A DNA stretch of 61,208 nt from Paenibacillus zeisoli (GCF_003994465.1 NZ_RZNX01000016.1:1-61208); one strand, 5' to 3'. Counted from the stretch's first letter, positions 9,091 through 18,884 are shown. Notes: generated by a model not told the origin, from the sequence alone. Numbers and translations: made by a program.

Positions 9091-9140
9091 TTCGACATTT
9101 GGAAATTGGCATATTTGTATATACGACAAAATTCGACAAA
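9091..9140. promoter_or_regulatory. Cluster of Spo0A boxes between abrB and the HD gene
   Basis: Three matches to the inverted 0A box (consensus TTYGACAAA) are seen: 9091-9099 (core TTCGACA, 7/9), 9122-9130 (8/9) and 9132-9140 (9/9); the last two are head-to-tail one helical turn apart. The 305-base gap 8892-9196 thus holds the abrB promoter and leader plus this cluster 57 bases before the HD gene start. I see no clear sigma-A promoter for the HD gene. Confidence 0.6.
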
Positions 9141-9196
9141 AGTTGTGATGAATATTCAAAAAAAATAAAAATATTTTGGATAAGGAGAATGAGATC

Positions 9197-10480
9197 ATGA
9201 ACCATCCACTTTCTGAAGAAAAGGTATTCAAAGATCCGGTTCATAATTATGTTCATGTACAGGACGACTTGATATGGTCTCTCATCAATACGCCGGAATT
9301 TCAACGCCTAAGAAGGATTAGGCAGCTGGGGACCTCCTATTTGACCTTTCATGGGGCGGAACACAGCCGATTCTCCCATTCTCTAGGGGTTTATGAGATC
9401 ACACGCAGAATTATTTCACAATTTGAACGGTCTTCTTATACGGATTGGCCGCCAGAGGAAAAGCAGGTTGCCTTGTGTGCAGCTCTTCTTCATGACCTGG
9501 GACATGGCCCCTTCTCTCATTCCATTGAAGAAGCCTTTCATATGAATCATGAGGATTGGACATGCAAGATTGTTCTCGGCGATACCGAGGTCAATAAGGT
9601 GCTCAGAAGGGAAGGCGAGGATTTCCCGGAAAAGGTAGCCTCGGTTATACGCAAAGATTACGATAAGGCGATTGTGGTCAATCTGGTGTCGAGTCCACTT
9701 GATGCGGATCGTATGGATTATCTGCTGCGGGATGCCTACTTTACAGGTGTTAACTACGGCACGATAGATATCGACCGGATTCTAAGAATGCTTCGTCCCT
9801 TCCAGGGAAGAGTGGTTGTCAAGGAGTCGGGTATGCACGCCGTGGAAGATTATTTGATGTCGAGATATCAAATGTACTGGCAGGTGTATTTCCACCCGGT
9901 TACCCGGAGTTCAGAAATTATACTGCGTCAGATTTTCCGCAGAGCGAAGGAGCTTCATCAGGAAGGATTCCACTTCAACTTTTTGCCAGACCCACTGCCA
10001 GGACTTTTTAACCGTGATTTGACTGTGGAGGAATACTTACTGCTTGATGAAGCATTGGTGCAGACCTCATTTGTGCAGTGGAGACGCGAAGAAGATGGGC
10101 TTCTGGCAGATTTATGTTCTCGATTTATCGACCGGAAGCTGTATAAATACACCGAACTGGAAATGTTAGATATGGAAATAATTGATGAAATACGCCGAGT
10201 CTTTCGAGAGTTAGGACTTGATCCTAATTATGATCTGGAAATTGATTTCCCGACGGATCTTCCCTATGATGTGTTTCGGCCTGAGGATGACTCTAAGAAA
10301 AAGCAGATTTTGCTGCTTGACCGCCAAGACAGGCTGCGCGAAATTTCGGAGGTATCTGACATTGTTCGTTCGATCAGCGGGATTCACCGCGGTAAATATC
10401 ATATGTATTATCCGGAAGACAAGCTGCGTGCAGTGGTTCATATGCTGCCCAAAGATATAGCCGACTTATTTAATTTGTAA
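9197..10480 (+). CDS. HD-domain phosphohydrolase (dGTPase-like)
   Basis: A 427-residue protein of the HD superfamily close to B. subtilis YwfO. H..R..H residues in RLRRIRQLG...HSRFSHSLG (about 34-62), the metal-binding ALLHDLGHGPFSHS (about 96-109) and LDADRMDYLLRDA (about 173-185) give the H...HD...D metal site of deoxynucleotide triphosphohydrolases. The true substrate is not deducible. ATG 9197 follows AAGGAG by 9 bases. It takes the place of metS in the B. subtilis order. Three Spo0A boxes lie upstream, so it may be controlled at the transition to stationary phase. Confidence 0.87.
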   Translation: MNHPLSEEKVFKDPVHNYVHVQDDLIWSLINTPEFQRLRRIRQLGTSYLTFHGAEHSRFSHSLGVYEITRRIISQFERSSYTDWPPEEKQVALCAALLHDLGHGPFSHSIEEAFHMNHEDWTCKIVLGDTEVNKVLRREGEDFPEKVASVIRKDYDKAIVVNLVSSPLDADRMDYLLRDAYFTGVNYGTIDIDRILRMLRPFQGRVVVKESGMHAVEDYLMSRYQMYWQVYFHPVTRSSEIILRQIFRRAKELHQEGFHFNFLPDPLPGLFNRDLTVEEYLLLDEALVQTSFVQWRREEDGLLADLCSRFIDRKLYKYTELEMLDMEIIDEIRRVFRELGLDPNYDLEIDFPTDLPYDVFRPEDDSKKKQILLLDRQDRLREISEVSDIVRSISGIHRGKYHMYYPEDKLRAVVHMLPKDIADLFNL

Positions 10481-10505
10481 TATCCCTGAAGGAGGATACT
10501 TCACA

Positions 10506-11270
10506 ATGCTATTTGATACTCATACCCACCTAGACGCTGCTCAATTCGACGAGGATCGCGAGGAAGTTATTGCCCGCGCGGTAGAGCAGGGGGTAACCCG
10601 GATGATTAATGTCGGATTTAACCGGGAGACGATTCCCTCCACCATGAAGCTGGCGGAGACTTACGATTTCATCTACGCTGCCGTAGGGTGGCATCCACAG
10701 GATGCGATTACGATGAAAGATGGAGACTTGGAATGGATAGCCGAGCTTTGTGAACATAAGAAGGTCGTAGCCATCGGAGAGATCGGGCTTGATTATTACT
10801 GGGATACCTCACCAAAGGATGTCCAGCATGAAGTTTTCCGCAAGCAAATTGGACTGGCCCGCAGTCTAAATATGCCGATTGTTATTCATAACCGGGATGC
10901 TCACGAGGACGTGATTCGTATCCTGCGCGAGGAGAAAGCTAGTGAGGTCGGAGGAGTTATGCACTCGTTCTCGGGCAGCTGGGAGACCGCCAAGATGTGC
11001 CTGGATCTTGGATTCCATATTTCCTTCGGTGGACCTATTACCTTCAAGAATGCCAAACAGCCGAAAGAAGTGCTAAAACAGGTTCCGAATGACCGTCTTC
11101 TGATCGAGACGGACTCCCCATACCTCACTCCGCATCCATTCCGAGGCAAGAGAAATGAGTCGTCTTATGTGCGGCTTGTAGCTGAAATGGCGGCTGAGCT
11201 AAAAGGCATTTCTTTGGAGGAATTAGCTGAAATTACAACCAAAAATGCGCTGGAACGATTTGGAATTTGA
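10506..11270 (+). CDS. tatD: TatD family metal-dependent hydrolase
   Basis: A 254-residue TIM-barrel amidohydrolase. DTHTHLD (residues 4-10), GEIGLDYYW (about 91-99), VIHNRDA (about 121-127), MHSFSGS (about 152-158) and IETDSPYLTP (about 199-208) supply the metal ligands of TatD/YabD proteins. Family members act as 3'-5' exonucleases or deoxyribonucleases. The gene follows the HD gene by 25 bases with GAAGGAGG before the ATG, so the two probably form one operon. A 745-base gap follows. Confidence 0.93.
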   Translation: MLFDTHTHLDAAQFDEDREEVIARAVEQGVTRMINVGFNRETIPSTMKLAETYDFIYAAVGWHPQDAITMKDGDLEWIAELCEHKKVVAIGEIGLDYYWDTSPKDVQHEVFRKQIGLARSLNMPIVIHNRDAHEDVIRILREEKASEVGGVMHSFSGSWETAKMCLDLGFHISFGGPITFKNAKQPKEVLKQVPNDRLLIETDSPYLTPHPFRGKRNESSYVRLVAEMAAELKGISLEELAEITTKNALERFGI

Positions 11271-11554
11271 TGAAATCGGGAGCAAAAGCGGTGAAATAAA
11301 GAGTATTTTGAAAAGATGAATAGTTTTTAATCACTAGAAGGATGATTATTACAAAAAATTAACCAAATATTTAAAAAAACTAGTTGATTCCTGCTTTACA
11401 ACATGCATACAAACAGGATAGAATCTTTTCAGTAATTGATTTGTAAGTTTTGTAAAGCGGCATGGATTTGCTAGCTATGTGAATTGAACCCATGAGATGG
11501 ATTTAATTACAAAGCTATGAATCGTGCACACAGTCAATTACAAGGTTCCAAGAA
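11271..11554. other. Non-coding stretch upstream of the riboswitch
   Basis: No gene is visible. The stretch is AT-rich, has stops in all frames and no convincing terminator for tatD. The promoter of the riboswitch transcript should lie near its end, but I cannot choose one with confidence. Confidence 0.4.
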
Positions 11555-11742
11555 CCAGTCTCGCTGAATCTCCCTCACCGGAGAACGGGGGAACCAATGC
11601 GGATATTTAAGCATAAATATTCCGTGTTTGATTTCTTTACGGGTCTTTGGGGTGAATTCAAGGTCATTGCGCCATGAGCGGATGAACCAAGATAGGGCAG
11701 CTCTCTACGCCCGAACCCGACAGCTAACCTCGTAAGCGTATG
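11555..11742 (+). ncRNA. Cyclic di-AMP riboswitch (ydaO/yuaA type)
   Basis: The conserved blocks of the ydaO-yuaA aptamer occur in order: CGCTGAATC (11562-11570), AACGGGGGAACCAA (from about 11584), GGGGTGAATTC (near 11650), TAGGGCAG...CTCTACGCCCGAACCCG (11693-11719) and CAGCTAACCTCGTAAGCG (11721-11738), whose AGCG closes the outer helix with CGCT. This class binds c-di-AMP and usually stops expression when ligand is high. The gene below encodes a G5/3D-domain cell-wall protein, the most common target in sporeformers. The terminator at 11788 completes the switch. Confidence 0.93.
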
Positions 11743-11787
11743 AAGAGAGAGGCATACTCGTGCATCCTACATTCCTTTAGTCAGCCG

Positions 11788-11840
11788 GAAGCCACGAAAG
11801 AGATCCTCTTAAACTCTTTCTTTAGGCTTCTTTTTGTTTT
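11788..11840 (+). terminator. Riboswitch-controlled terminator
   Basis: GGAAGCC-AC-GAAAGAG (11787-11802) pairs with CTCTTTC-TTTA-GGCTTC (11814-11830), followed by TTTTTGTTTTG. It lies 45 bases after the c-di-AMP aptamer and is its expression platform. Another 175 untranslated bases separate it from the gene. Confidence 0.82.
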
Positions 11841-12015
11841 GAATAAAGGTGATAGGGGCGTCATACAGTGGTATGACAGGAGGAGGCGCCTAACAGGCTG
11901 GAGCAGGATACGAACATGCTGCATTTCGGGCATTTCGTAAAAAACGGTATATAGTCGCGTCAAATTCTATATGAGTCGATCTTAGACGGCGGGGCTATGA
12001 AGGAGGACGTAAGAA

Positions 12016-13161
12016 GTGGGCTTTTTCGGACCTAAAGAAACTACCCATGGTTCACGATCATCCAGCATGTCTTACGCGTTGCGATGGAAGCAAGAGAACA
12101 AGCGTCAAATTATAGTTGGAGGAATTATCACCGTCGCATTGCTTGTCAGCGTAATGGCTTGGTTCTACACCCAGGCTGACAAGAACATTTACTTGGTTGC
12201 AGATGGCAATACGCAGTCTACCGGTACACCGGAGACGAAGCCAGATCAAGTGCTGGAACAGCAAGAAGCTAACCTGAATGCAGAAGGCCAAGGTTCACTA
12301 TCTTTGAGCGGCACTTTTCAAGATGGGAATCAACTCTTCATCGACCGTGTGGTTCCGGTTAAGGTCACAGCGGATGGTGTGACTAGTCAGCACCTGACTA
12401 CGGCGGAGAATGTTCAGGAAGCTATATCCAAGCTGGGCGTATCTGTATCAAGCGAAGACAAAGTGTATCCTTCCTTGAACAGTCCGATTCAATCGGACCT
12501 GCATATTCGTATCGTCCGGGTTGATAGACATACCCTGAAGAGAACGGAGAGCATCCCTTACACCTTTGTTAAGACTTCAGATCCTTCTCTGGAGAAGGGC
12601 AAGACCAAGTTGGTCCAGAAGGGCCATACAGGTGTTGTGGTTCAGGAAATCGAAAAGGTGTATCAAGATGGCCAGTTGGTGTCGAAACGGTTAGTTAATA
12701 AGTCCGTGGAGAAGCAGCCATCAACGAAAGTATTGGCTGTAGGCACGAAGCCAAAGACCCAAGTTCTAGCAGCGAGCATTGACCGTTCCAACCAGGCTGT
12801 GAAGATCAGTCAGAACAACAGCGTCAAAAAGGGCGGCGTGCAGTTCAAATATAAAAAGGTGCTGAAGAACGTATCCTTGACTGCGTACTCTTCCGAAGAG
12901 AGCGGCATTGGTACCAAGACAGCCTCTGGAGCCCGCGTAAGCGAAGGAAGAACCATTGCGGTGGATACCAGTGTGATTCCTATGGGTTGGTGGGTCTATA
13001 TTGAAGGCGTGGGCTTCCGCAAAGCGGAGGATACCGGCAGCGCCATTAAAGGCAACAAAATCGATGTGTATTATGATAGTTTGAAGGCTGCAAATAACTT
13101 CGGACGCAAAAAGGGACGTACTGTCTATGTTATTGGCCCTGTCAAACCGGAATTGAACTAA
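12016..13161 (+). CDS. yabE: G5 and 3D domain cell-wall protein (YabE-like)
   Basis: A 381-residue exported protein. A single N-terminal membrane segment (about 33-52) follows a basic stretch, then come a DUF348-type domain (about 110-180), a G5 domain (about 180-245) and a C-terminal 3D domain (about 295-370) with its three aspartates in AVDTS, AEDTG and KIDVYY. Such proteins are relatives of resuscitation-promoting factors and act as peptidoglycan lytic enzymes. GTG 12016 follows AAGGAGG by 9 bases. A c-di-AMP riboswitch upstream ties wall remodelling to c-di-AMP. It precedes rnmV as in B. subtilis. Confidence 0.9.
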   Translation: MGFFGPKETTHGSRSSSMSYALRWKQENKRQIIVGGIITVALLVSVMAWFYTQADKNIYLVADGNTQSTGTPETKPDQVLEQQEANLNAEGQGSLSLSGTFQDGNQLFIDRVVPVKVTADGVTSQHLTTAENVQEAISKLGVSVSSEDKVYPSLNSPIQSDLHIRIVRVDRHTLKRTESIPYTFVKTSDPSLEKGKTKLVQKGHTGVVVQEIEKVYQDGQLVSKRLVNKSVEKQPSTKVLAVGTKPKTQVLAASIDRSNQAVKISQNNSVKKGGVQFKYKKVLKNVSLTAYSSEESGIGTKTASGARVSEGRTIAVDTSVIPMGWWVYIEGVGFRKAEDTGSAIKGNKIDVYYDSLKAANNFGRKKGRTVYVIGPVKPELN

Positions 13162-13232
13162 TCCATTCTGTACCGACATTTACTTTGAACGTGGAATAAG
13201 GTACCATAACAGATGGTGAATATGTACATGAT

Positions 13233-13259
13233 AAGAAGAGGAGCCTTCCTCTTCTTTTT
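13233..13259 (+). terminator. Terminator of yabE
   Basis: The 10-bp stem AAGAAGAGGA / TCCTCTTCTT with a GCCT loop leads directly into Ts. Confidence 0.88.
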
Positions 13260-13447
13260 GTTATTCTGGGTGGATTGATCCAGTGACAGCACAGCCTAAG
13301 AACGCAATATGGAGATTCAAGAAAGCTGATTAATGTATATATCGTAATATTGACACTGGTTTTTAAGGGGTTCCCAGGAATTAACTGAACAGGCGCCGAA
13401 GGGTGCTTTTCTTTATATTATAAGCTGCTATGGAAAGGATGGCGTCC

Positions 13448-14883
<1,436 letters not shown>

Positions 14884-14942
14884 CTTGGCCTTAGGAACCA
14901 AACTACACGTTTGCCCATACGATGAGTCTAGAGGTGATGGAC

Positions 14943-15842
14943 TTGACGAATTTGGGAGACCTGGTTGTGCGCCGATCCTACGGAGGAGATGTTACCTTCC
15001 GAGTGGAATCCATGACACGCAGCCAAGCAATCATTAAAGGAACTGAATTTCGGTTATTGGCGGATGCTCCGCTTATGGATCTGGTAAGAGTAGAGCGTCC
15101 CGTACCCTCTGAGAAGTCCCAGCGGGCCAGAGTGAAGGCCACGGAATCGCTGGAGCGGCTTCAGAAGGATCGGAAGGACCAGGACGAACGCAATCAGGCT
15201 GAGTTGATGCATGAGCTGCATTCGCTGAGTGGCCCTGCCTATTTCGAGGTGCCAGGGAAGGTGCTGCATTTGGACGGAGATCCGTCCTATTTGAAGAAGA
15301 GCCTTGATCTTTATGAAAAGCTGCGTGTTCCTGCGGATGGTTACTACGTCCAGGAACCTGCCATGGCGGATGCCCTGCGCAGCCTGCTGCCGAGGGTACG
15401 ACCGGATATTCTGGTCATAACAGGACATGATGGTGTACTCAAGGGTCTGATTAACCAGGACCTGTACAATCTGAACAGTTACAAAAACTCACGCAGCTTT
15501 GTAGAGGCGGTGCAGGTGGCTCGTCAGTATGAGCGCGGCTTTGATGCACTGACGATTGTCGCAGGGGCCTGCCAGTCCCATTTTGAGGCGCTGCTGCAGG
15601 CAGGAGCTAATTTTGCAAGCTCACCGGCCCGCATTCTCATTCATGCGCTGGACCCTGTATATGTGGCTGCAAAGGCCTCTTTTACCCCGATACGGAATAC
15701 GATTCATATCACAGATGTGCTAAATCATACCATCAGTGGTATTCAGGGAGTAGGAGGAATTGAGACCCGAGGCAGCTACCGGATTGGTCTGCCTAGACTT
15801 CGGGATCTTTCAACTCTAAAAGTGGTTCCTTCAGCCAACTAA
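14943..15842 (+). CDS. yabG: Sporulation-specific protease YabG
   Basis: A protease of about 299 residues made late in sporulation (sigma-K dependent in B. subtilis) that trims spore coat proteins such as SpoIVA. GDLVVRRSYGGDV near the N-terminus and ITGHDGVLKG near residue 160 match the family. The TTG at 14943 is preferred because GAGGTG lies 6 bases before it and the length before GDLVVR then matches B. subtilis YabG; ATG 14922 or 14937 would extend it by 7 or 2 residues. Confidence 0.88.
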   Translation: MTNLGDLVVRRSYGGDVTFRVESMTRSQAIIKGTEFRLLADAPLMDLVRVERPVPSEKSQRARVKATESLERLQKDRKDQDERNQAELMHELHSLSGPAYFEVPGKVLHLDGDPSYLKKSLDLYEKLRVPADGYYVQEPAMADALRSLLPRVRPDILVITGHDGVLKGLINQDLYNLNSYKNSRSFVEAVQVARQYERGFDALTIVAGACQSHFEALLQAGANFASSPARILIHALDPVYVAAKASFTPIRNTIHITDVLNHTISGIQGVGGIETRGSYRIGLPRLRDLSTLKVVPSAN

Positions 15843-15866
15843 CTCGTTCTTAAGTTGATATGTTAT

Positions 15867-15899
15867 ATAGGTCCCGGGATACGGGGCCTATTTTATTTT
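15867..15899 (+). terminator. Terminator of yabG
   Basis: ATAGGTCCCG (15867-15876) pairs with CGGGGCCTAT (15882-15891), followed by TTTATTTTG. Confidence 0.85.
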
Positions 15900-16007
15900 G
15901 TATGGAATTTTAATTAAATTCAGGTATTCTGCATAAGCTAATTAGGTCAGTCCAAAGTATTTTACCCCGACATAACAAGGGTTTAGCTAGGCCTGCAAAA
16001 AAAATCG

Positions 16008-16037
16008 TTGACAATCGTTTTTTACCCTTGATATAAT
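16008..16037 (+). promoter_or_regulatory. veg upstream promoter (P1)
   Basis: TTGACA (16008-16013) and TATAAT (16032-16037) are both consensus, with 18 bp between them. Confidence 0.75.
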
Positions 16038-16050
16038 TGTTTATTTTGGT

Positions 16051-16079
16051 TTGACAAAGTTGTCGGTTGGTAGTATAAT
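16051..16079 (+). promoter_or_regulatory. veg downstream promoter (P2)
   Basis: TTGACA (16051-16056) and TATAAT (16074-16079) are perfect consensus with 17-bp spacing, placed 26 bases before the veg start. The B. subtilis veg promoter is likewise one of the strongest sigma-A promoters known. Confidence 0.88.
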
Positions 16080-16105
16080 GGACAAGAAAGAGGTGGTCAT
16101 AGGTA

Positions 16106-16387
16106 ATGGCGAAAAATGCGCTGTCAGAAATTAAGAACAATCTCGAAGCTCACGTTGGACAGAAGATTCTGCTGCGTGCGAACGGGGGTCGCCGTAAGAC
16201 CGTTGAGCGCACTGGTGTTCTAGAGGAGACCTATCCCTCTGTCTTTATTGTCAAGCTTGACCAAGAGCAGCAGACTTTCAAACGCGTATCCTATAGTTAT
16301 GCCGATATACTTACCGAATCCGTTGAAGTCACGATCTGTGATGATAATGCAGACAGCGAGATGAGGATTTCGTATATTAAACCTTAG
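16106..16387 (+). CDS. veg: Veg protein
   Basis: A 93-residue small protein of the Veg family, reported in B. subtilis to stimulate biofilm matrix genes, probably by opposing SinR. It is a compact beta-rich protein with [20 protein letters not shown] (about 28-47) as the conserved centre. ATG 16106 follows AGGTGG. It has two tandem consensus promoters and its own terminator, so it should be a very abundant monocistronic message. Confidence 0.93.
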   Translation: MAKNALSEIKNNLEAHVGQKILLRANGGRRKTVERTGVLEETYPSVFIVKLDQEQQTFKRVSYSYADILTESVEVTICDDNADSEMRISYIKP

Positions 16388-16410
16388 AACATCATGTTAT
16401 ACAGTTTACA

Positions 16411-16444
16411 AGCGGTCTTGACGCTACGTCAGGCTGCTTTTTTA
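16411..16444 (+). terminator. Terminator of veg
   Basis: AGCGGTCTTGACG pairs with CGTCAGGCTGCT around a CTA loop, followed by seven Ts. Confidence 0.82.
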
Positions 16445-16485
16445 TTGGGGTTGAAGACCTGTCCGAAATTGGCTGCAGATTCTGT

Positions 16486-16514
16486 GAATGAGATCCGGGA
16501 GGCGCGTTATACTA
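16486..16514 (+). promoter_or_regulatory. Sigma-G type promoter of sspF
   Basis: GAATG (16486-16490) and TATACTA (16508-16514) are separated by 17 bp. This fits the forespore sigma-G pattern (GHATR with CATNHTA) with one deviation in the -10. It suits a small acid-soluble spore protein gene. Confidence 0.6.
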
Positions 16515-16554
16515 ACAAGGTTCCTTACTCATAGATCTTAAAGGAGGGCCTCTC

Positions 16555-16734
16555 ATGTCGCGCAGAAGACGCAGTGTCATGTCCGAAGACCTGAAGGTGG
16601 AGCTTGCCAAGGATCTGGGCTTCTACGATACCGTGCAAAAAGAGGGATGGGGCGGAATCAAAGCCAAGGACGCAGGCAATATGATTAAAAGGGCCATACA
16701 ATTGGCGGAACAGTCCGCATCCCGCAATTCGTAA
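16555..16734 (+). CDS. sspF: Small acid-soluble spore protein SspF
   Basis: A 59-residue alpha/beta-type spore protein that coats DNA in the forespore. After a basic start ([14 protein letters not shown]) come [20 protein letters not shown] and [16 protein letters not shown], the two conserved SspF helices; the ELA within the first resembles the GPR protease site. ATG 16555 has an AAAGGAGGG site. Location between veg and ispE is as in B. subtilis. It has its own sigma-G-like promoter and terminator. Confidence 0.92.
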   Translation: MSRRRRSVMSEDLKVELAKDLGFYDTVQKEGWGGIKAKDAGNMIKRAIQLAEQSASRNS

Positions 16735-16740
16735 ACACCC

Positions 16741-16774
16741 AAAGGCTCCTCCATGCTTATGGAGGGGTCTTTTG
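16741..16774 (+). terminator. Terminator of sspF
   Basis: AAAGGCTCCTCCAT pairs with ATGGAGGGGTCTTT around a short loop, followed by a weak T-rich end. Confidence 0.8.
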
Positions 16775-16914
16775 TCTCTATTCCACTGCATAAATAAGAC
16801 TTCATATAAAGTTTTTGTTATAATGAACAAAATAACCTTGCAGTGCCTATGGAATGAGCCCGGAGCTACGGGGTTCAAGCCATCTAGACGGAAACTTAAG
16901 AGTGGGTGAACGCC

Positions 16915-17769
16915 TTGAAGATTTACGAAAAAGCACCGGCGAAGATTAATCTTATGCTGGATGTCCTACATAAACGGCCTGACGGCTATCACGAAGTGGA
17001 AATGATTATGACGATGGTCGATTTAGCTGATCGACTGGAGATGAAGGAGTTGCCGAGGGATACGATTATCATCTCCAGCCAGGTCGGTTATATCCCGCTG
17101 GATGAGAAGAATCTGGCATTCCAGGCAGCGAAGCTGATTAAAGAGCGGTATCAAGTGTCCAAAGGGGTATATATCCATCTGGACAAGAAGATTCCTGTAG
17201 CTGCCGGTCTGGCCGGGGGCAGCAGTGATGCGGCTGCTACGCTTAGAGGACTTAATCGATTATGGGATCTGAACATTCCGTTAGAGGAACTGCAGGCACT
17301 AGGAGCTGAGCTTGGCTCCGATGTTCCTTTCTGTGTAACTGGAGGGACCGCTCTAGCTACAGGGCGAGGGGAGCAGCTTACCCCTCTACCAGGTCCTCCT
17401 CAGTGCTGGGTCATCCTCGCCAAGCTGCCGATTAATGTATCAACCGCCGAGGTATATGGACGCTTCCGAAGCGATAAGATCCAGAAGCACCCCTCTGCGC
17501 GGCGTATGCAGGAAGCTATTGAGCAGGGATCGTTCCCTGCTGTATGCAGCGAGCTTGGCAATGTGCTTGAGGATGTAACGCTGCAGATGCACCCGGAGGT
17601 GGCTCAGCTGAGAGAGACGATGATTCGGCTCGGTGCTGATGGGGTGCTGATGTCAGGCAGCGGGCCTACGGTATTCGGCTTGGTGTCCAAGGAGTCCAAA
17701 GTGGCCCGGATATACAACGGCCTTCGAGGCTTCTGCAAAGAAGTGTATGCCGTGCGCCTGCTCACATAA
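16915..17769 (+). CDS. ispE: 4-diphosphocytidyl-2-C-methyl-D-erythritol kinase
   Basis: A GHMP kinase of the MEP isoprenoid pathway, which supplies undecaprenyl carrier and quinones. [12 protein letters not shown] (about 5-16), the ATP loop [20 protein letters not shown] (about 95-114) and the C-terminal [12 protein letters not shown] (about 246-257) are typical. TTG 16915 gives the family-like start [12 protein letters not shown] and has GTGGGTG about 6 bases before it; a GTG at 16906 would add three residues. At 284 residues it has normal length. Confidence 0.93.
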   Translation: MKIYEKAPAKINLMLDVLHKRPDGYHEVEMIMTMVDLADRLEMKELPRDTIIISSQVGYIPLDEKNLAFQAAKLIKERYQVSKGVYIHLDKKIPVAAGLAGGSSDAAATLRGLNRLWDLNIPLEELQALGAELGSDVPFCVTGGTALATGRGEQLTPLPGPPQCWVILAKLPINVSTAEVYGRFRSDKIQKHPSARRMQEAIEQGSFPAVCSELGNVLEDVTLQMHPEVAQLRETMIRLGADGVLMSGSGPTVFGLVSKESKVARIYNGLRGFCKEVYAVRLLT

Positions 17770-17795
17770 GCTGAGAGGACTTCGTGCAACATTTT

Positions 17796-17825
17796 TTGGA
17801 CATAACCGTACAAAGATGGTATATT
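17796..17825 (+). promoter_or_regulatory. purR promoter
   Basis: TTGGAC (17796-17801) and TATATT (17820-17825) have 18-bp spacing. It overlaps the first PurBox-like sequence. Confidence 0.55.
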
Positions 17826-17846
17826 TTCATTAAAATATTCGGATTT
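17802..17846 (+). promoter_or_regulatory. Candidate PurBox pair (purR autoregulation)
   Basis: ATAACCGTACAAA (17802-17814) matches the B. subtilis PurBox AWWWCCGAACWWT in 11 of 13 positions, and AATATTCGGATTT (17834-17846) matches the inverse in 12 of 13. The gap of 19 bases is 2-3 longer than the usual 16-17. They flank the -10 of the purR promoter. Confidence 0.5.
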
Positions 17847-17848
17847 TA

Positions 17849-17891
17849 TAGATTAGGAACTCGGGGTTAGACGTGATCCGGGTTCTATCTA
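17849..17891 (+). repeat. Hairpin in the purR leader
   Basis: TAGATTAGGAACTCGG (17849-17864) pairs imperfectly with CCGGGTTCTATCTA (17878-17891), 18 bases before the purR start. There is no T run, so it is not a standard terminator. Confidence 0.45.
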
Positions 17892-17909
17892 TTTAGCGAG
17901 GGGTCTTTC

Positions 17910-18749
17910 GTGAAAAAATTAAAAAGAAGCGCCAGATTGGTGGAAATGACCCAGTATCTGTTACTCCGCCCACATCACCTGATTCCACTAACTACATTTG
18001 CAGAACGATATGGAGCAGCCAAGTCCTCTATAAGTGAAGATCTGTCGATCATCAAAGAAGTTTTTGAAGAAGAAGGTATGGGGGATCTGCTGACTCTTGC
18101 CGGTGCAGCCGGGGGCGTAAAGTTCATTCCTAAAGTCGGGGAGACGCAAGCACGGGAGTTTATTGATCAGCTGTGCGGCATGCTGTCTGACCGGAATCGC
18201 ATACTGCCAGGCGGCTATTTGTATATGTCAGACTTACTGGGTCTTCCAAATCTGATGAACGAAGCGGGGCGGCTGTTCGCTACCGTATTCGCTAATCAGA
18301 ATATTGATGTCATTATGACTGTAGAGACAAAGGGGATTCCGCTTGCCTATGCCACCGGAGCCCAGCTTAATCTTCCGGTTGTGCTGGTACGCCGGGACCA
18401 TCAGGTAACTGAAGGGTCTGCCGTAAGTATTAACTATGTCTCAGGCTCGCATAAGAGTCTGCATACGATGACGTTGTCCCGCCGGGCACTGAAAGAGAAT
18501 TCACGTGTACTGATCGTGGATGACTTCATGAAGGCTGGAGGCACGATTCAGGGCATGGTCGACCTGCTCGCTGAATTTAACGCTACCGTAGCCGGCGTAG
18601 GGGTCCTTGTAGAGTCAGGGGAAGTGGAGTCCGAGCAGCGTCTGCTCCATGATTATGTATCCCTGGCAACGTTAACGGCGGTTGATCCTAAAGTGAAAGA
18701 AATTGTAGTTCAGCCGGGCAATTATTTCAGCAAATTTGATGCCAAATAG
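17910..18749 (+). CDS. purR: Pur operon repressor PurR
   Basis: A 279-residue repressor with an N-terminal winged helix (about 1-75) and a phosphoribosyltransferase-like domain whose PRPP loop VLIVDDFMKAGGTI lies near residues 201-214. PRPP binding releases it from PurBoxes, so purine genes are derepressed when PRPP is high. GTG 17910 follows GCGAGGGG. It precedes spoVG; the yabJ gene found between them in B. subtilis is absent. Confidence 0.95.
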   Translation: MKKLKRSARLVEMTQYLLLRPHHLIPLTTFAERYGAAKSSISEDLSIIKEVFEEEGMGDLLTLAGAAGGVKFIPKVGETQAREFIDQLCGMLSDRNRILPGGYLYMSDLLGLPNLMNEAGRLFATVFANQNIDVIMTVETKGIPLAYATGAQLNLPVVLVRRDHQVTEGSAVSINYVSGSHKSLHTMTLSRRALKENSRVLIVDDFMKAGGTIQGMVDLLAEFNATVAGVGVLVESGEVESEQRLLHDYVSLATLTAVDPKVKEIVVQPGNYFSKFDAK

Positions 18750-18751
18750 AT

Positions 18752-18801
18752 TTTGTCGAATATCCCAAATATCTTAGCAGATTCTCACGAATTTAGTCGA
18801 A
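18752..18801 (+). promoter_or_regulatory. Two Spo0A boxes between purR and spoVG
   Basis: TTTGTCGAA (18752-18760) is a perfect 0A box and TTAGTCGAA (18793-18801) matches 8 of 9. They lie about 55-105 bases before the sigma-H promoter of spoVG. Confidence 0.5.
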
Positions 18802-18857
18802 AAGGTTGTCTTGCAAAAAAAATTCCTTAATTTAGGGCTTTTTGTTCGCCAAAAAAG

Positions 18858-18884
18858 AGGATTTCCGTCTGCAATGTGGAATAT
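18858..18884 (+). promoter_or_regulatory. Sigma-H promoter of spoVG
   Basis: AGGATTT (18858-18864), an 11-bp gap, then GTGGAATAT (18876-18884) fits the sigma-H consensus RNAGGAWWW / RNNGAATWW. B. subtilis spoVG is the classic sigma-H gene. Confidence 0.85.

Noticed and set aside
11740..11940. A 66-codon frame after the c-di-AMP aptamer
   Set aside because: It begins within the aptamer's end and runs through the terminator hairpin; RNA function explains the sequence.
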